IMG/VR virus record: IMGVR_UViG_3300007775_000015
Coordinates: 1 to 40,903 of that record
Origin: a virus
DNA: 40,903 nt
Strand: one strand, 5' to 3'
Positions 17,401-24,879 of this stretch are shown here, in pieces. Under the pieces are notes generated by a model. That model saw only the letters and a list, made by a program, of their open reading frames with translations. It was not told the DNA's origin and made no database searches. The number at the start of each line of letters is the position of its first letter. Positions within the stretch are counted from its first letter, which is position 1. A program made the position numbers and the translations under genes.

Positions 17401-18701
17401 AAGAGATAGGACTAAGTTTGTTGGCAATCGTTGGCGTATTAACCGTATTAGGTGTTGCCGCAAGTTTACTTACTCCATTAATTCCTTCCTTATTGGGTCT
17501 TTCCGTGGCACTACTACTTATTGGTGTAGCATCATTGGCTGCTGGAGCAGGTGTATTAGCTTTATCTATTGGTTTAACTGCTATAGCTGCTGCTGGAGCT
17601 GCGGGTGTAACCTCGTTGGTTGCTATAATAACTGGTATTGTTAGTTTGTTGCCATTGATAGCAAAACAGCTAGGAAAAGCGCTCATATCTCTTATTGGAA
17701 CTATAGCGGAAGGTGCGCCAGTTCTACTAGATGCAGTTGTCAAGATCTTATTGATGATTGTTGATGGGTTGGTCCAAGTTATACCAAAAGCTGTAGAAGC
17801 CATATTACTGTTAGTCAGCAAACTTATTGATGGTTTGGTTGAAGCTCTTCCTGATATAATTCAGGCTGGGTATGAAATTCTGTTGGCTCTTCTACAAGGA
17901 ATAGAAGATAATATCGAGGATATTGTTATAGTTGTTATTGGTATTGTCGATACATTTCTTCGTATATGGGGACAAGAAACCCCAACTCTTGTGGATGCTG
18001 GATACGATGCTATTATTGCATTCATTGATGGGCTAGCAGATTCTGCTGAGGAAAACATTCCCAGATTATTAGAGTCGATGAGACATCTTGGTAAATCCAT
18101 AGTCTCTGGCGTAATTAAAGGTTTGACCGAGGGTTCCGGCGAGTTATTTGCGGCTATATTCCAGCTAGGAAAAGATGTTATAGCTACATTTGCAGAATCA
18201 GTAGATAGTAATTCACCATCGAAAGAATTTGTAGCTCAGAGTGGATACATAATTGCCGGTCTTGTTGGTGGTCTGCATAAATTCGGAGGTAAGGTATATT
18301 CTGCCGTTACAGAGTTGGGTGATGGAACAAAGACGGCGTTTAGAAGCACAATATCCGATCTTGCTGAGTCAATAAATTCAGAAATGGATTTGAACCCATC
18401 AATACGTCCAGTTATGGACTTAACAGATGTTGTCAGTGGTTCTAATAAAATAGAATCAATTGTTAATGGGATTTCTCCCAGCATTGAAACTGGTGTAAAA
18501 CAAGTAGGTGCCATTGCCGCATTACAAAGCAAGAATGTGGTTGGTTCCGAATTAACTAATTCGACTGGAGAGGTTATACCTGGAAGCAACATTAGCTTCA
18601 CGCAATACAACACTTCTCCAAAAGAACTGAGTCGTATCGATATTTATAGAGCGACCAAAAATCAATTACGACAACTGAAAGGATTGGCAGGTGTTAAATG
18701 A
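14490..18701 (+). CDS. Tail tape measure protein
   Basis: 1,403 residues. The N-terminal third has coiled-coil and helical repeats, including IGKFTNAGISLDQSVKAIQG of the tape-measure family. The middle (about residues 650-1120) is a long series of hydrophobic, glycine/alanine-rich helices such as LLVVSGALVILAIALKTLGG, which probably insert in the host membrane at DNA injection. The C-terminus is polar. By the known rule of about 0.15 nm per residue, the tail would be about 210 nm long. No lysozyme or peptidase motif is visible within it. AAGGAGG lies 10 bases before the ATG. Confidence 0.93.
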   Translation: MSNTIDNRIVQMDFQNEKFSKGVDNTLKDISSLNKGLNFADSTKGLENIDRAIGKVSFGPMAQALEDIKSRFSIMGIAGITIISNITTKLLQMGEQLVRTFAIDPIASGFSEYELKLNSVQTIMAGTGESLQTVTGYLNELNTYADKTIYSFSDMTTNIGKFTNAGISLDQSVKAIQGVANVAAVSGSNAMEASRAMYNFAQALSAGYVKLIDWKSIELANMGTVEFKQQLIDSAVAIGTLTDAGDGLYSTLEGKTLSATRGFNEALTDQWLSTEVLISTLNRYSDSETEIGKKAIAAAQDVKTFTQLNDTLKEAAQSGWAETWEQIIGNFDEAKVFITELSDLFGGLIGSNADARNAIIKVWKDLGGRTALLDVVRNSLNGILSVIKPVSDAMKEIFPPITGEQLAALSISLKNISEKFKMGAEQADKVKRVFKGFFALLDIGRMFVVSIVKSLFGFSSAIKPITSYVGDLALKLADYIVGLRDTIKRTDAFTGAIRRGVQFIEPYIQMIKDFVLGIIETTKSIKGFDGSKLSEFFKQLGDRFKPLKGVITILGKILALTALTIRKIAPIFSKLGSIIGDSLNVILDKLSDFIGDFDPEKAFAFLNEGLFAALLLGLRTFLNKGSSALDSIADILDGVGDSLKAWQQSLQAKTILNIALAIGVLAVSLLLISSIETGKLLSAIAALTTLFVELFGAMSVFSNSSGGFGLATAAGSLIAISGALLILSGAIFVLAKLNPDELVRSIVGITFLMAAMKKMTNTMSNPGGLISAAISMGIIATSLLIMAQAVKSMGKMDTKTMIQGLLGIAALLAEMTIFMKVAGDSKSMILISVGMLVLANALLALTGAIFLIGSIPLEKLTQGLVGIASALLIIAGAMNLMPPDMLVTSAALLVVSGALVILAIALKTLGGLSWEQLAIGLAAVAGSLLILGVAMSAMTGLIGGAASLIIAAGALAILAVALKTLGDMSLEEIGLSLLAIVGVLTVLGVAASLLTPLIPSLLGLSVALLLIGVASLAAGAGVLALSIGLTAIAAAGAAGVTSLVAIITGIVSLLPLIAKQLGKALISLIGTIAEGAPVLLDAVVKILLMIVDGLVQVIPKAVEAILLLVSKLIDGLVEALPDIIQAGYEILLALLQGIEDNIEDIVIVVIGIVDTFLRIWGQETPTLVDAGYDAIIAFIDGLADSAEENIPRLLESMRHLGKSIVSGVIKGLTEGSGELFAAIFQLGKDVIATFAESVDSNSPSKEFVAQSGYIIAGLVGGLHKFGGKVYSAVTELGDGTKTAFRSTISDLAESINSEMDLNPSIRPVMDLTDVVSGSNKIESIVNGISPSIETGVKQVGAIAALQSKNVVGSELTNSTGEVIPGSNISFTQYNTSPKELSRIDIYRATKNQLRQLKGLAGVK

Positions 18702-19603
18702 TAAAAACAATTAAGGTTACCAATTCTTACGGACAATCGTTGACATTTACGTTGAGGAGCCCAGAGAAATCTGGGTTCTTCATCAAAAGTGTAGATGGTC
18801 TTGATCCGGTCAAGGCTACGATAAACATGACGGAATCTTTATCGTTAGATGGTGGAAGATTCAATTCGGCAAGATTAAATACAAGAAACATTATTATGAG
18901 TATTGGTCTTCTTACGAATCCAACAATCGAAGACTCAAGGCACACTCTATATAAATATTTTCCTCTTAAAAACGAGGTTAAAGTGGTTGTTGAAACGGAT
19001 ACAAAAACGGTTCAAACATATGGACGAATCGAATCAAACGAAATAGATATATTTAGCAAAGAAGAATCAACGTTGATATCAATACTTTGTCCTGAATCGT
19101 TCTTCACCTCTCTAGAGGATCAGGTAATAAATTTTAGTAGCGTGGTTTCGTCATTCACTTTTCCATTCTCTAATGAGTCTCTTGTTGAAAAGCTAATCAT
19201 ATTTGGTAATTTATTAACCACTCCAACGAAGAATGTATATTACGATGGGGATGTTCCTGTAGGATTTCAAATGCATATTCTTATAAGTGGGGCTGTTGGT
19301 TCATTTACTATATATAAGCTTGAAACAGGAGATGTGATGTCTCTTGATGCTGATGTTATAGAGACACTAACTGGTTCTAGTCTTGATGCTGGTGATGAAG
19401 TTTATATTTCAACAATAAAGGGAAACAAACGAGCGTTACTATACAGAGATGGAAACGAAATAAACATACTAAACGCTCTCGGAAAAGATACAACATGGAT
19501 GGAGTTGGATCGAGGAGATAATACTTTTTACTATTCAACAGATTATGGTGATAACAACCTCCAGTTTAGAATAGAGTACGAAGAGTTGTTCGAGGGTATA
19601 TAA
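18698..19603 (+). CDS. Distal tail protein (Dit)-like
   Basis: 301 residues. It starts with KTIKVTNSYGQSLTF and FFIKSVDGLDPVKATIN, then the DGGRFNSARLNTRNIIMSIGL strand pair of the Dit N-terminal tube-binding domain, followed by a galectin-like C-terminal region. Dit forms the hexameric hub joining tail tube to tip. The start overlaps the tape-measure stop by 4 bases. Confidence 0.82.
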   Translation: MIKTIKVTNSYGQSLTFTLRSPEKSGFFIKSVDGLDPVKATINMTESLSLDGGRFNSARLNTRNIIMSIGLLTNPTIEDSRHTLYKYFPLKNEVKVVVETDTKTVQTYGRIESNEIDIFSKEESTLISILCPESFFTSLEDQVINFSSVVSSFTFPFSNESLVEKLIIFGNLLTTPTKNVYYDGDVPVGFQMHILISGAVGSFTIYKLETGDVMSLDADVIETLTGSSLDAGDEVYISTIKGNKRALLYRDGNEINILNALGKDTTWMELDRGDNTFYYSTDYGDNNLQFRIEYEELFEGI

Positions 19604-20674
19604 ATGGAGATAACTGTTTTAGACACTAATTTTAGTAAAATAGAAATAGTTGATGCTCTTGATTCATTTATATGGACGGATCGATACTATCGTAGAGGAG
19701 ATTTTGAGATAGCAAACAAGCCATCAATAAAACTCATTGAAAGCTTAAAAGAAGACTACTACCTAACGATACCGGACTCAATTCATACCATGATAATAGA
19801 ATCTATCGAATTAAAAACTAACATCGAAACTGGGGATAAAATGCTTGTGTCTGGAAGATCTCTGGAGTCAATACTGGATCGAAGAATCTTAACAAAGCAG
19901 ACAACATTAAGCGGTGGTTTTCAATCTGCAATACGCTCTTTGCTTTTAGATAACGTTATAGATCCAGAAGATCCAGATAGAAAGATTACTAATTTTATAT
20001 TTAAAGAATCTTCCGATCCAGGAGTAGAGGCGTTATCTGTTGATGAACAATTTTTTGGAGACAACTTGTATGATGTTATCGAAGCTCTATGTACGTATAA
20101 CGAGATTGGTTTTCAAGTTATATTAACAGAAGACAATGAGTTTGAGTTTTCTTTGTATAATGGAAAAGATCGTTCGTTTGATCAGGTTGATAACCCATTT
20201 GTATCATTTTCCCCAAGTCTGGACAACTTATCCAATACCACATATTACTATTCAAAGATACCAAGAAAGACAGCAACAATAGTTGGTGGTGAGGGAGAGG
20301 GAGCAGATCAAACGATACTTTCTGTTATGCTTCCTGGTGGTGGTGGAACAGGTCTCTCGAGAAGAGAAATGTATACCGACGCCAGCGATCTAGCAAGTTC
20401 AATTGATGGGGAAATACTTTCGGAAGAAGACTACCTGACACTTCTTACAAATAGAGGTATACGAGAGTTAACAGATAATCAAGCAGTATCAGCCTTTGAC
20501 GGAAAGTTAGATCCAACAACAACATACGTATATGGTGTCGATTTCTTTATTGGTGATATAGTCCAAATGAAAAACGAATACAATTTGACTGGAAAAACTC
20601 GTGTAACAGAAGTTGTATTTTCTGAAAATATAGCTGGTAGGAGTGTATATCCTACTTTTGATTCAACAAAATAA
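19604..20674 (+). CDS. Tail-tip protein (ReqiPepy6 Gp37-like)
   Basis: 356 residues starting MEITVLDTNFSKIEIVDALD, with SFIWTDRYYRRGDFEI, then LVSGRSLESILDRRIL. The C-terminal part has VYGVDFFIGDIVQMKN and TRVTEVVFSEN. This is the layout of the siphovirus Gp37-like tail protein family, the equivalent of the baseplate hub (Tal N-terminal domain). It has no added peptidoglycan hydrolase domain. It follows the Dit gene with no gap. Confidence 0.8.
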   Translation: MEITVLDTNFSKIEIVDALDSFIWTDRYYRRGDFEIANKPSIKLIESLKEDYYLTIPDSIHTMIIESIELKTNIETGDKMLVSGRSLESILDRRILTKQTTLSGGFQSAIRSLLLDNVIDPEDPDRKITNFIFKESSDPGVEALSVDEQFFGDNLYDVIEALCTYNEIGFQVILTEDNEFEFSLYNGKDRSFDQVDNPFVSFSPSLDNLSNTTYYYSKIPRKTATIVGGEGEGADQTILSVMLPGGGGTGLSRREMYTDASDLASSIDGEILSEEDYLTLLTNRGIRELTDNQAVSAFDGKLDPTTTYVYGVDFFIGDIVQMKNEYNLTGKTRVTEVVFSENIAGRSVYPTFDSTK

Positions 20675-20692
20675 ATAATGAGGAGTTGATCT

Positions 20693-21238
20693 ATGGCCAT
20701 AACTTTTGGTTTTTATAACTCTGTAGCTGGAGATAGAGTATATGATGCAATTCAGTTATCGAGTTTATTTGATGGGGTTCTAATAGATGGAGTATTCGAG
20801 GACTTTGAAGATGCATTAGAAGTTAGCGAAAATTCTGGTATGGACATTAATGTCGCAAAGGGAAAAGCATGGTTTGATCATACATGGACCCTGAACGATG
20901 CAGTTTTGGTTTTAACTGTACCAGCAGCAGATATCATATATCCTAGATTGGATTATGTGGTTCTTGAGGTTGATGCTTCTGATTCCGTTCGAGAAAACAC
21001 AATTAAAATTATATCTGGTGACCCGTATTCGGTTCCAGTTGAACCAGACTTAATTCAAACAGCGGAAGTTCATCAATATCCATTGGCTTTAATTGCAGTA
21101 GCAGCTAATGCAACAGAGATTTTAGATGCAGATATAACCAAGTTAGTTGGATCATATTTGTGTCCACACGTAACCTTTCCTAACTCTGGCGCGTCAACAG
21201 GTGGTGCTGCTGTGTTAGAAGTTCAAGTATTTTCATAA
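20693..21238 (+). CDS. Tail-tip / baseplate upper-type structural protein
   Basis: 181 residues, beta-rich, with FGFYNSVAGDRVYDAIQLSSLFDGV, VAKGKAWFDHTW and PRLDYVVLEVDASDSVREN. The pattern occurs in phage tail proteins encoded after Gp37-like genes and before fibres. It probably forms the platform that carries the receptor-binding proteins below. AGGAG with ATG 8 bases on. Confidence 0.65.
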   Translation: MAITFGFYNSVAGDRVYDAIQLSSLFDGVLIDGVFEDFEDALEVSENSGMDINVAKGKAWFDHTWTLNDAVLVLTVPAADIIYPRLDYVVLEVDASDSVRENTIKIISGDPYSVPVEPDLIQTAEVHQYPLALIAVAANATEILDADITKLVGSYLCPHVTFPNSGASTGGAAVLEVQVFS

Positions 21239-21250
21239 AGGAGACATATT

Positions 21251-21604
21251 ATGTCCGCATATTCTAAGAGAAGGCTTTCTGGTTCTGTTGATGGAAAACA
21301 GATACTAATTGAGGAAACAGCTACACCAGGAACATTAATACACACCGCTGTGAGTGGTAGTGTTGATATGGACGAAGTTTGGTTATATGTTACAAATAAT
21401 CATACGGACGCCATTTCATTAACATTGGAGTTTGGTGGGGTAACCGTTCCAAATGATCTAATTCAACTGTCCGTACCATCAAAGACTGGTTTATATTTAA
21501 TAATCCCGGGATTCATATTAAATAATAGTCAGGTCGTTCGGGCCTTTGCTGACGTAGCCGATGTGGCTTGTATTTCCGGCTGGGTCAATAGAATCACAAA
21601 CTAG
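21251..21604 (+). CDS. Small beta-sandwich virion protein
   Basis: 117 residues, all-beta in character: KRRLSGSVDGKQILIEETATPGTLIHTA, EVWLYVTNNHTDAISLTLEFGG, LYLIIPGFILNNSQVVRAF, and a final ISGWVNRIT. The regular strand pattern suggests a virion decoration or fibre-attachment protein. Exact role unknown. AAAGGAG stands 8 bases before the ATG. Confidence 0.6.
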   Translation: MSAYSKRRLSGSVDGKQILIEETATPGTLIHTAVSGSVDMDEVWLYVTNNHTDAISLTLEFGGVTVPNDLIQLSVPSKTGLYLIIPGFILNNSQVVRAFADVADVACISGWVNRITN

Positions 21605-21607
21605 ACC

Positions 21608-22504
21608 ATGACAGTTGGTGATGTTAAACGAGGCATAACACGGCTTCCCGGGCCAATAGACGATGTTGAACAATCCGTATATGTATCACCAGTATATGAC
21701 ATAGACTACCTAGTTGCTGCTGGTGGGGGAGGCGGTGCTGCTGGTTCTGGTGGCAATCCTCCATCATATGGGGCTGGTGGAGGTGGAGGTGGTGGTCTTT
21801 TAACGGGTACTATGTCCTTAACTATAGGAGAACTATATAATGCCGTAGTTGGTGATGGAGGACTAGTAGCACAAAAAGGAGAGGACAGTTCACTAGGAAC
21901 AGTTGTTGCCGAAGGTGGTGGTAGAGGTGGTGCTAGTGGAAACACAAATTCTGCTGGATACCCCGGTGGCTCTGGCGGTGGTGGGGGAGCCATATATCCT
22001 GACGATGGAACTGGAAATCCCGGAGGTGCAGGCACCGTTGGGCAAGGTAATGATGGGGGTACTGCTGGTGAGTTATATTCTGCACCTGGTTTCTGGAATG
22101 GTGGGGGTGGAGGTGGAGCTGGAGCACAGGGTGCAAATGCTGGTTACTCCATACCAAGAGGTGCTAATGGTGGAGCTGGAGCTGTATCGAACATAACCGG
22201 AGTCAACGCTTACTATTGTGGTGGCGGTGGCGGTGGTTGTGGTGCTAATGAAGGAAATGGTGTAGGTGGCTCAGGTGGTTCTGGTGGTGGTGGAACAGGT
22301 GCTACCAACCTATTATCTGGAAAGAATGGTACAGCCAACAAAGGTGGGGGTGGTGGCGGCGGTTGCTCTGGTGGATCTGGCGTTGTTATATTAAGAATGT
22401 TGACTGAGGATTATTCTGGTTTAGTTACGGGTTCTCCTACAGTAACCGTTGACGGTGACTATACAGTTGTTAAGTTTACTGCAAACGGGTCATACACAGC
22501 ATAG
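21608..22504 (+). CDS. Glycine-rich tail adhesin, copy 1
   Basis: 298 residues. After a 35-residue leader, IDYLVAAGGGGG opens a domain dominated by poly-Gly runs split by short hydrophobic strands, then GGSGVVILRML and a C-terminal strand pair ending FTANGSYTA. Such polyglycine proteins form packed polyglycine-II helices at the tips of some phage fibres and bind receptors. The next gene is a paralogue with the same plan. There is no visible ribosome binding site; the ATG is 3 bases after the previous stop, so translation is probably coupled. Confidence 0.75.
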   Translation: MTVGDVKRGITRLPGPIDDVEQSVYVSPVYDIDYLVAAGGGGGAAGSGGNPPSYGAGGGGGGGLLTGTMSLTIGELYNAVVGDGGLVAQKGEDSSLGTVVAEGGGRGGASGNTNSAGYPGGSGGGGGAIYPDDGTGNPGGAGTVGQGNDGGTAGELYSAPGFWNGGGGGGAGAQGANAGYSIPRGANGGAGAVSNITGVNAYYCGGGGGGCGANEGNGVGGSGGSGGGGTGATNLLSGKNGTANKGGGGGGGCSGGSGVVILRMLTEDYSGLVTGSPTVTVDGDYTVVKFTANGSYTA

Positions 22505-22513
22505 GAGGACTAA

Positions 22514-23416
22514 ATGCCTGATATAAATGGTAGTGTGAGAACGAGACGCCGACCTAGAAACCCTGGGCTCGTTGATTTATTTGGTGCGTGGCTACCACCA
22601 TCAGTTGATATAGAATATTTAATAGTTGCTGGTGGTGGCGGTGGGGGTGGTGGTACTAACACGGGTGGTATAAATGGACGATCTGATGGTGGTGGCGGTG
22701 GTGGGGGCCTATTGACCGACACATTCCTAGGTTATGCTCCTGGAACTGTGTTAACTATCGGAGTTGGTAGTAAAGGCCTTGGTGGTATTGGCACTGTTGG
22801 TGGAAATGGTGGTAACAGTTATATAGATTCGCTAATCGCTTATGGTGGCGGTGGTGGGGGTATGAATAGTTCCGGAGTAGGTGGTGGTTCTGGTGGTGGG
22901 GGTGGTAATGACGGAACTAATGGTAAACCTGGTGGATCGGGCGTATCCGGCCAAGGTTACGCTGGTGGATATGGTAATAGTTTAGGACCATACGGTGGTG
23001 GGGGTGGTGGTGGAGCCGGTGGTGTTGGGGAAGCTGGCAATGGTGACGACGGTGGCGATGGAGGAACTGGTATATTATTGGTGATTACAGGAACTGCATT
23101 ATATTATGGTTCTGGTGGCGGTGGTGGTATTAAAGACTCAGCTACAGGTATTCACGGAGTTGGTGGAAATGGTATAGGTGGTAACGGAGCCGATGGTGCG
23201 GGTACTGCTGGTAATGCAGTAGCAAATAGAGGCGCTGGTGGGGGTGGCGGCGTCGGCAATACTGGTGCTAAAGGTGGTAACGGAAGCGATGGAGTTGTTA
23301 TTCTCCGACTATTGACAGAAAAATACACCGGAATAGTAACTGGTTCACCAGATGTAGCTGTTGATGGAGATTATACTGTATTAACGTACACAGCCGATGG
23401 ATCATATGAAATTTAA
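22514..23416 (+). CDS. Glycine-rich tail adhesin, copy 2
   Basis: 300 residues, paralogue of the preceding gene. Shared features are IEYLIVAGGGGGGG, poly-Gly blocks, DGVVILRLLTEKYTGIVTGS and VDGDYTVLTYTADGSYEI. Only the ends are closely alike; the glycine blocks and the loops between them differ, as expected if loops are under receptor-driven selection. The N-terminus here is basic (VRTRRRPRNPG). AGGAGG stands just before the ATG. Confidence 0.75.
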   Translation: MPDINGSVRTRRRPRNPGLVDLFGAWLPPSVDIEYLIVAGGGGGGGGTNTGGINGRSDGGGGGGGLLTDTFLGYAPGTVLTIGVGSKGLGGIGTVGGNGGNSYIDSLIAYGGGGGGMNSSGVGGGSGGGGGNDGTNGKPGGSGVSGQGYAGGYGNSLGPYGGGGGGGAGGVGEAGNGDDGGDGGTGILLVITGTALYYGSGGGGGIKDSATGIHGVGGNGIGGNGADGAGTAGNAVANRGAGGGGGVGNTGAKGGNGSDGVVILRLLTEKYTGIVTGSPDVAVDGDYTVLTYTADGSYEI

Positions 23417-23444
23417 TATCCAGAAAGGAGACAAAACATAGCTT

Positions 23445-23843
23445 ATGTCAATTGTTGAGTTCCTTGAACAATATGGCTCTTGGGCTGGTTTAATCATTTA
23501 TATTTTACTGACGGACGTTATTCCTTTTATAAAAGATAAATATTGGCCAGCCGTTCAGGCCGAAAAAGAAGAAAACAGAATGCTTAGGCGAGAGTCAGAT
23601 CTTAAACTGCTTGATTTAGAAGAACGGAGGGTTATTGCAAACGAAACGGTTGCAAAGAATCTAATTCTTTTAACGCAAAAAACAACAAACGTTGAAGTTG
23701 AGATCCGACGGCATGACGACCATATGGCCACTGTTATTAGTCAAATGACAAACACCCTGTCAAGTATGCAGGCGATTAATAACATATTACTCGATCGAGT
23801 CACACGACCGCATATTACTGCGGACGATCTAATTCAGAAATAA
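23445..23843 (+). CDS. Membrane-anchored coiled-coil protein next to the holin
   Basis: 132 residues: one N-terminal transmembrane helix (about 13-29, WAGLIIYILLTDVIPFI), then a long charged coiled coil (about 38-75) and a second helical segment. The one-span plus coiled-coil form beside a holin suggests a lysis accessory or holin-like protein (compare XhlA-type proteins). The ATG is 14 bases after AAAGGAG, a rather long spacing. Confidence 0.6.
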   Translation: MSIVEFLEQYGSWAGLIIYILLTDVIPFIKDKYWPAVQAEKEENRMLRRESDLKLLDLEERRVIANETVAKNLILLTQKTTNVEVEIRRHDDHMATVISQMTNTLSSMQAINNILLDRVTRPHITADDLIQK

Positions 23844-23858
23844 CTAGGAGAACACAAA

Positions 23859-24065
23859 ATGAAATTCCAACTTACAAACAAAGTATACGACGTACTGAAG
23901 TTCCTTGCACAACTCGCTCTTCCCGCAGTTGCAGTTCTTTATGCAGCATTGGCGAAGATCTGGGGTTTCCCCTATGCAGAGGAAATTCCTGGAACAATTG
24001 CTGCGATCGTTCTATTCCTTGGTACAATACTGCAAATCAGTTCCGCATCTTATAATAAATCATAA
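23859..24065 (+). CDS. Phage holin
   Basis: 68 residues with two membrane spans (about 13-33 and 42-61) joined by a short turn containing KIWGFPYAEEIPG, and a short polar C-terminus SASYNKS. This matches small class II holins of phages of Gram-positive bacteria, with the KVYDVLKFLAQLALPAVAVLY start usual for them. It would time membrane opening at lysis. It is the last structural/lysis gene before a strong terminator; no endolysin gene adjoins it. Confidence 0.8.
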   Translation: MKFQLTNKVYDVLKFLAQLALPAVAVLYAALAKIWGFPYAEEIPGTIAAIVLFLGTILQISSASYNKS

Positions 24066-24088
24066 CTAGATCTTTGCAGTTAGTGATT

Positions 24089-24121
24089 GAGGGGCCTTGA
24101 TATTTCAGGGCTCCTCTTTTT
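24089..24121 (+). terminator. Intrinsic terminator ending the late operon
   Basis: GAGGGGCCTTGA (24089-24100) pairs with TCAGGGCTCCTC (24105-24116) in a 12-bp stem with two G-T pairs and a 4-nt loop, followed directly by a run of T (24117-24121). This closes the 19-kb packaging-structural-holin block. Confidence 0.85.
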
Positions 24122-24127
24122 ACCTAT

Positions 24128-24156
24128 TCGCACCAAATACAACTCCTATAATGAAA
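24128..24156 (+). promoter_or_regulatory. Phage promoter-like box A (TCGCA-N14-TATAAT)
   Basis: TCGCA (24128-24132), then TACAACTCC, then TATAAT (24147-24152) and GAAA. The same layout with identical spacing occurs at 24565, 24851 and 27561. From TACAACTCC onward 39 bases are identical to box D, up to and including AAGGAGA of the ribosome binding site. TATAAT is a perfect -10; no TTGACA is present at the usual distance. Confidence 0.65.
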
Positions 24157-24180
24157 CCAAATCAATCATAAGGAGAACCA

Positions 24181-24450
24181 ATGTTTACACACAATTCGTT
24201 CGACAAGGAAGTTGAGGCCGTTCTAGAAGAGTTATCAGGACTCGATAGAGATTCGGAAGAGTATCGCAAAACAGTAGAGAACCTAAAAGTACTATGTGAA
24301 GCTCGGGGAGTTAAAAACCCAAGTGCACCAAGTATCGACACAGTTCTATCTGTAGCCGCGAATATTATCGGAATCCTATTGGTGCTGAACTTCGAAAGAA
24401 GCGGAACAATTGTATCCAAGGCGTTTACGGGTCTGTTTAGACCAAGGTAA
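24181..24450 (+). CDS. Small single-span membrane protein
   Basis: 89 residues: an acidic helical N-terminus (FDKEVEAVLEELSGLDRDSEEYRK), a transmembrane helix at about 57-72 (VLSVAANIIGILLVLN) and a short basic end (FTGLFRPR). Likely N-out or N-in peripheral role unknown. It is the first gene of the accessory block, read from promoter-like box A with AAGGAG 5 bases before the ATG, and closed by its own terminator at 24478. Confidence 0.65.
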   Translation: MFTHNSFDKEVEAVLEELSGLDRDSEEYRKTVENLKVLCEARGVKNPSAPSIDTVLSVAANIIGILLVLNFERSGTIVSKAFTGLFRPR

Positions 24451-24477
24451 AACCAATGTAAGATAGGTAGAAAGATT

Positions 24478-24510
24478 AGAAGTCAAAAAACAAGGCTTCT
24501 TTTCTTTTCC
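24478..24510 (+). terminator. Intrinsic terminator
   Basis: AGAAGTC (24478-24484) pairs with GGCTTCT (24494-24500) around a 9-nt A-rich loop, followed by TTTCTTTTCC. Together with box A it makes a one-gene transcription unit. Confidence 0.65.
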
Positions 24511-24529
24511 GCAAAGCAAACATCAACTT

Positions 24530-24556
24530 TAAAAAATTGCCTGGGGGTGATATTTG
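24530..24556 (+). repeat. 27-bp dispersed repeat, copy 2
   Basis: TAAAAAATT, four variable bases, GGGGGT, G, ATATTTG; 23 of 27 bases match the copy at 4834-4860. It lies 9 bases upstream of promoter-like box B. Part of a 235-base stretch without a gene. Confidence 0.6.
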
Positions 24557-24564
24557 GTAAAAGG

Positions 24565-24593
24565 TCGCAGAAATTACACACCCTATAACGAAA
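24565..24593 (+). promoter_or_regulatory. Phage promoter-like box B
   Basis: TCGCA (24565-24569) and TATAAC (24584-24589) followed by GAAA, with the same 14-base spacing as boxes A, C and D. It is the most diverged copy in the middle section. Confidence 0.5.
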
Positions 24594-24667
24594 GATATAA
24601 AAGTATCCCATAAGGGATTGCCGGAATGGAGAGAAAAACTTGGAGGCATCTTTCTATAATTTTTTTA
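24584..24667 (+). ncRNA. Possible small structured RNA between box B and a T-run
   Basis: TATA-GAAAGAT (24584-24596, two-base bulge) is complementary to ATCTTTC-TATA (24648-24658). Inside is a perfect hairpin ATCCC-ATAA-GGGAT (24605-24618) and a GCC...GGC pair. Seven T residues follow (24660-24666). The layout (box, about 60-80 nt of nested hairpins, T-run, then a gene) repeats at box C. It could be an attenuator of the gene at 24686 or a separate small RNA. Confidence 0.4.
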
Positions 24668-24685
24668 TTTAAAAGGAGATATCAA

Positions 24686-24847
24686 ATGAACAACTCAGCA
24701 CAGAATTCAAAGGTTAGATTCGGTGGTACATATCTTGAATACGATTTCAAACCTCGTAACACTAAGGCAATAAGCCTAATCGTCCTTACAACTGGCGTAA
24801 CAATCGTTGGTGTTATGGTATGGTGGATCGTGTCTATTTATAGTTAG
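24686..24847 (+). CDS. Small single-span membrane protein
   Basis: 53 residues with one C-terminal transmembrane helix (about 29-51, ISLIVLTTGVTIVGVMVWWIV) and a polar N-terminal half. The ATG at 24686 follows AAAAGGAG by 8 bases; an earlier in-frame ATG at 24626 has no ribosome binding site and would lie in the structured leader. Function unknown. Confidence 0.65.
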   Translation: MNNSAQNSKVRFGGTYLEYDFKPRNTKAISLIVLTTGVTIVGVMVWWIVSIYS

Positions 24848-24850
24848 AGC

Positions 24851-24879
24851 TCGCAGGATTTACAACTCCTATAATGAAA
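24851..24879 (+). promoter_or_regulatory. Phage promoter-like box C
   Basis: TCGCA (24851-24855), TTTACAACTCC, TATAAT (24870-24875), GAAA. Identical in spacing to boxes A, B and D. Here the -10 region forms the left arm of an inverted repeat with 24930-24947. Confidence 0.65.

Noticed and set aside
16007-17821. Long minus-strand open frames (279 and 323 codons) opposite the tape measure gene
   Set aside because: They mirror the hydrophobic helical codons of the tape measure. They lack good ribosome binding sites, and no other gene here is on the minus strand.
21706-22722. Proline-rich minus-strand frames opposite the glycine-rich adhesins
   Set aside because: Poly-Pro is the complement of GGN glycine codons; these are composition artefacts.
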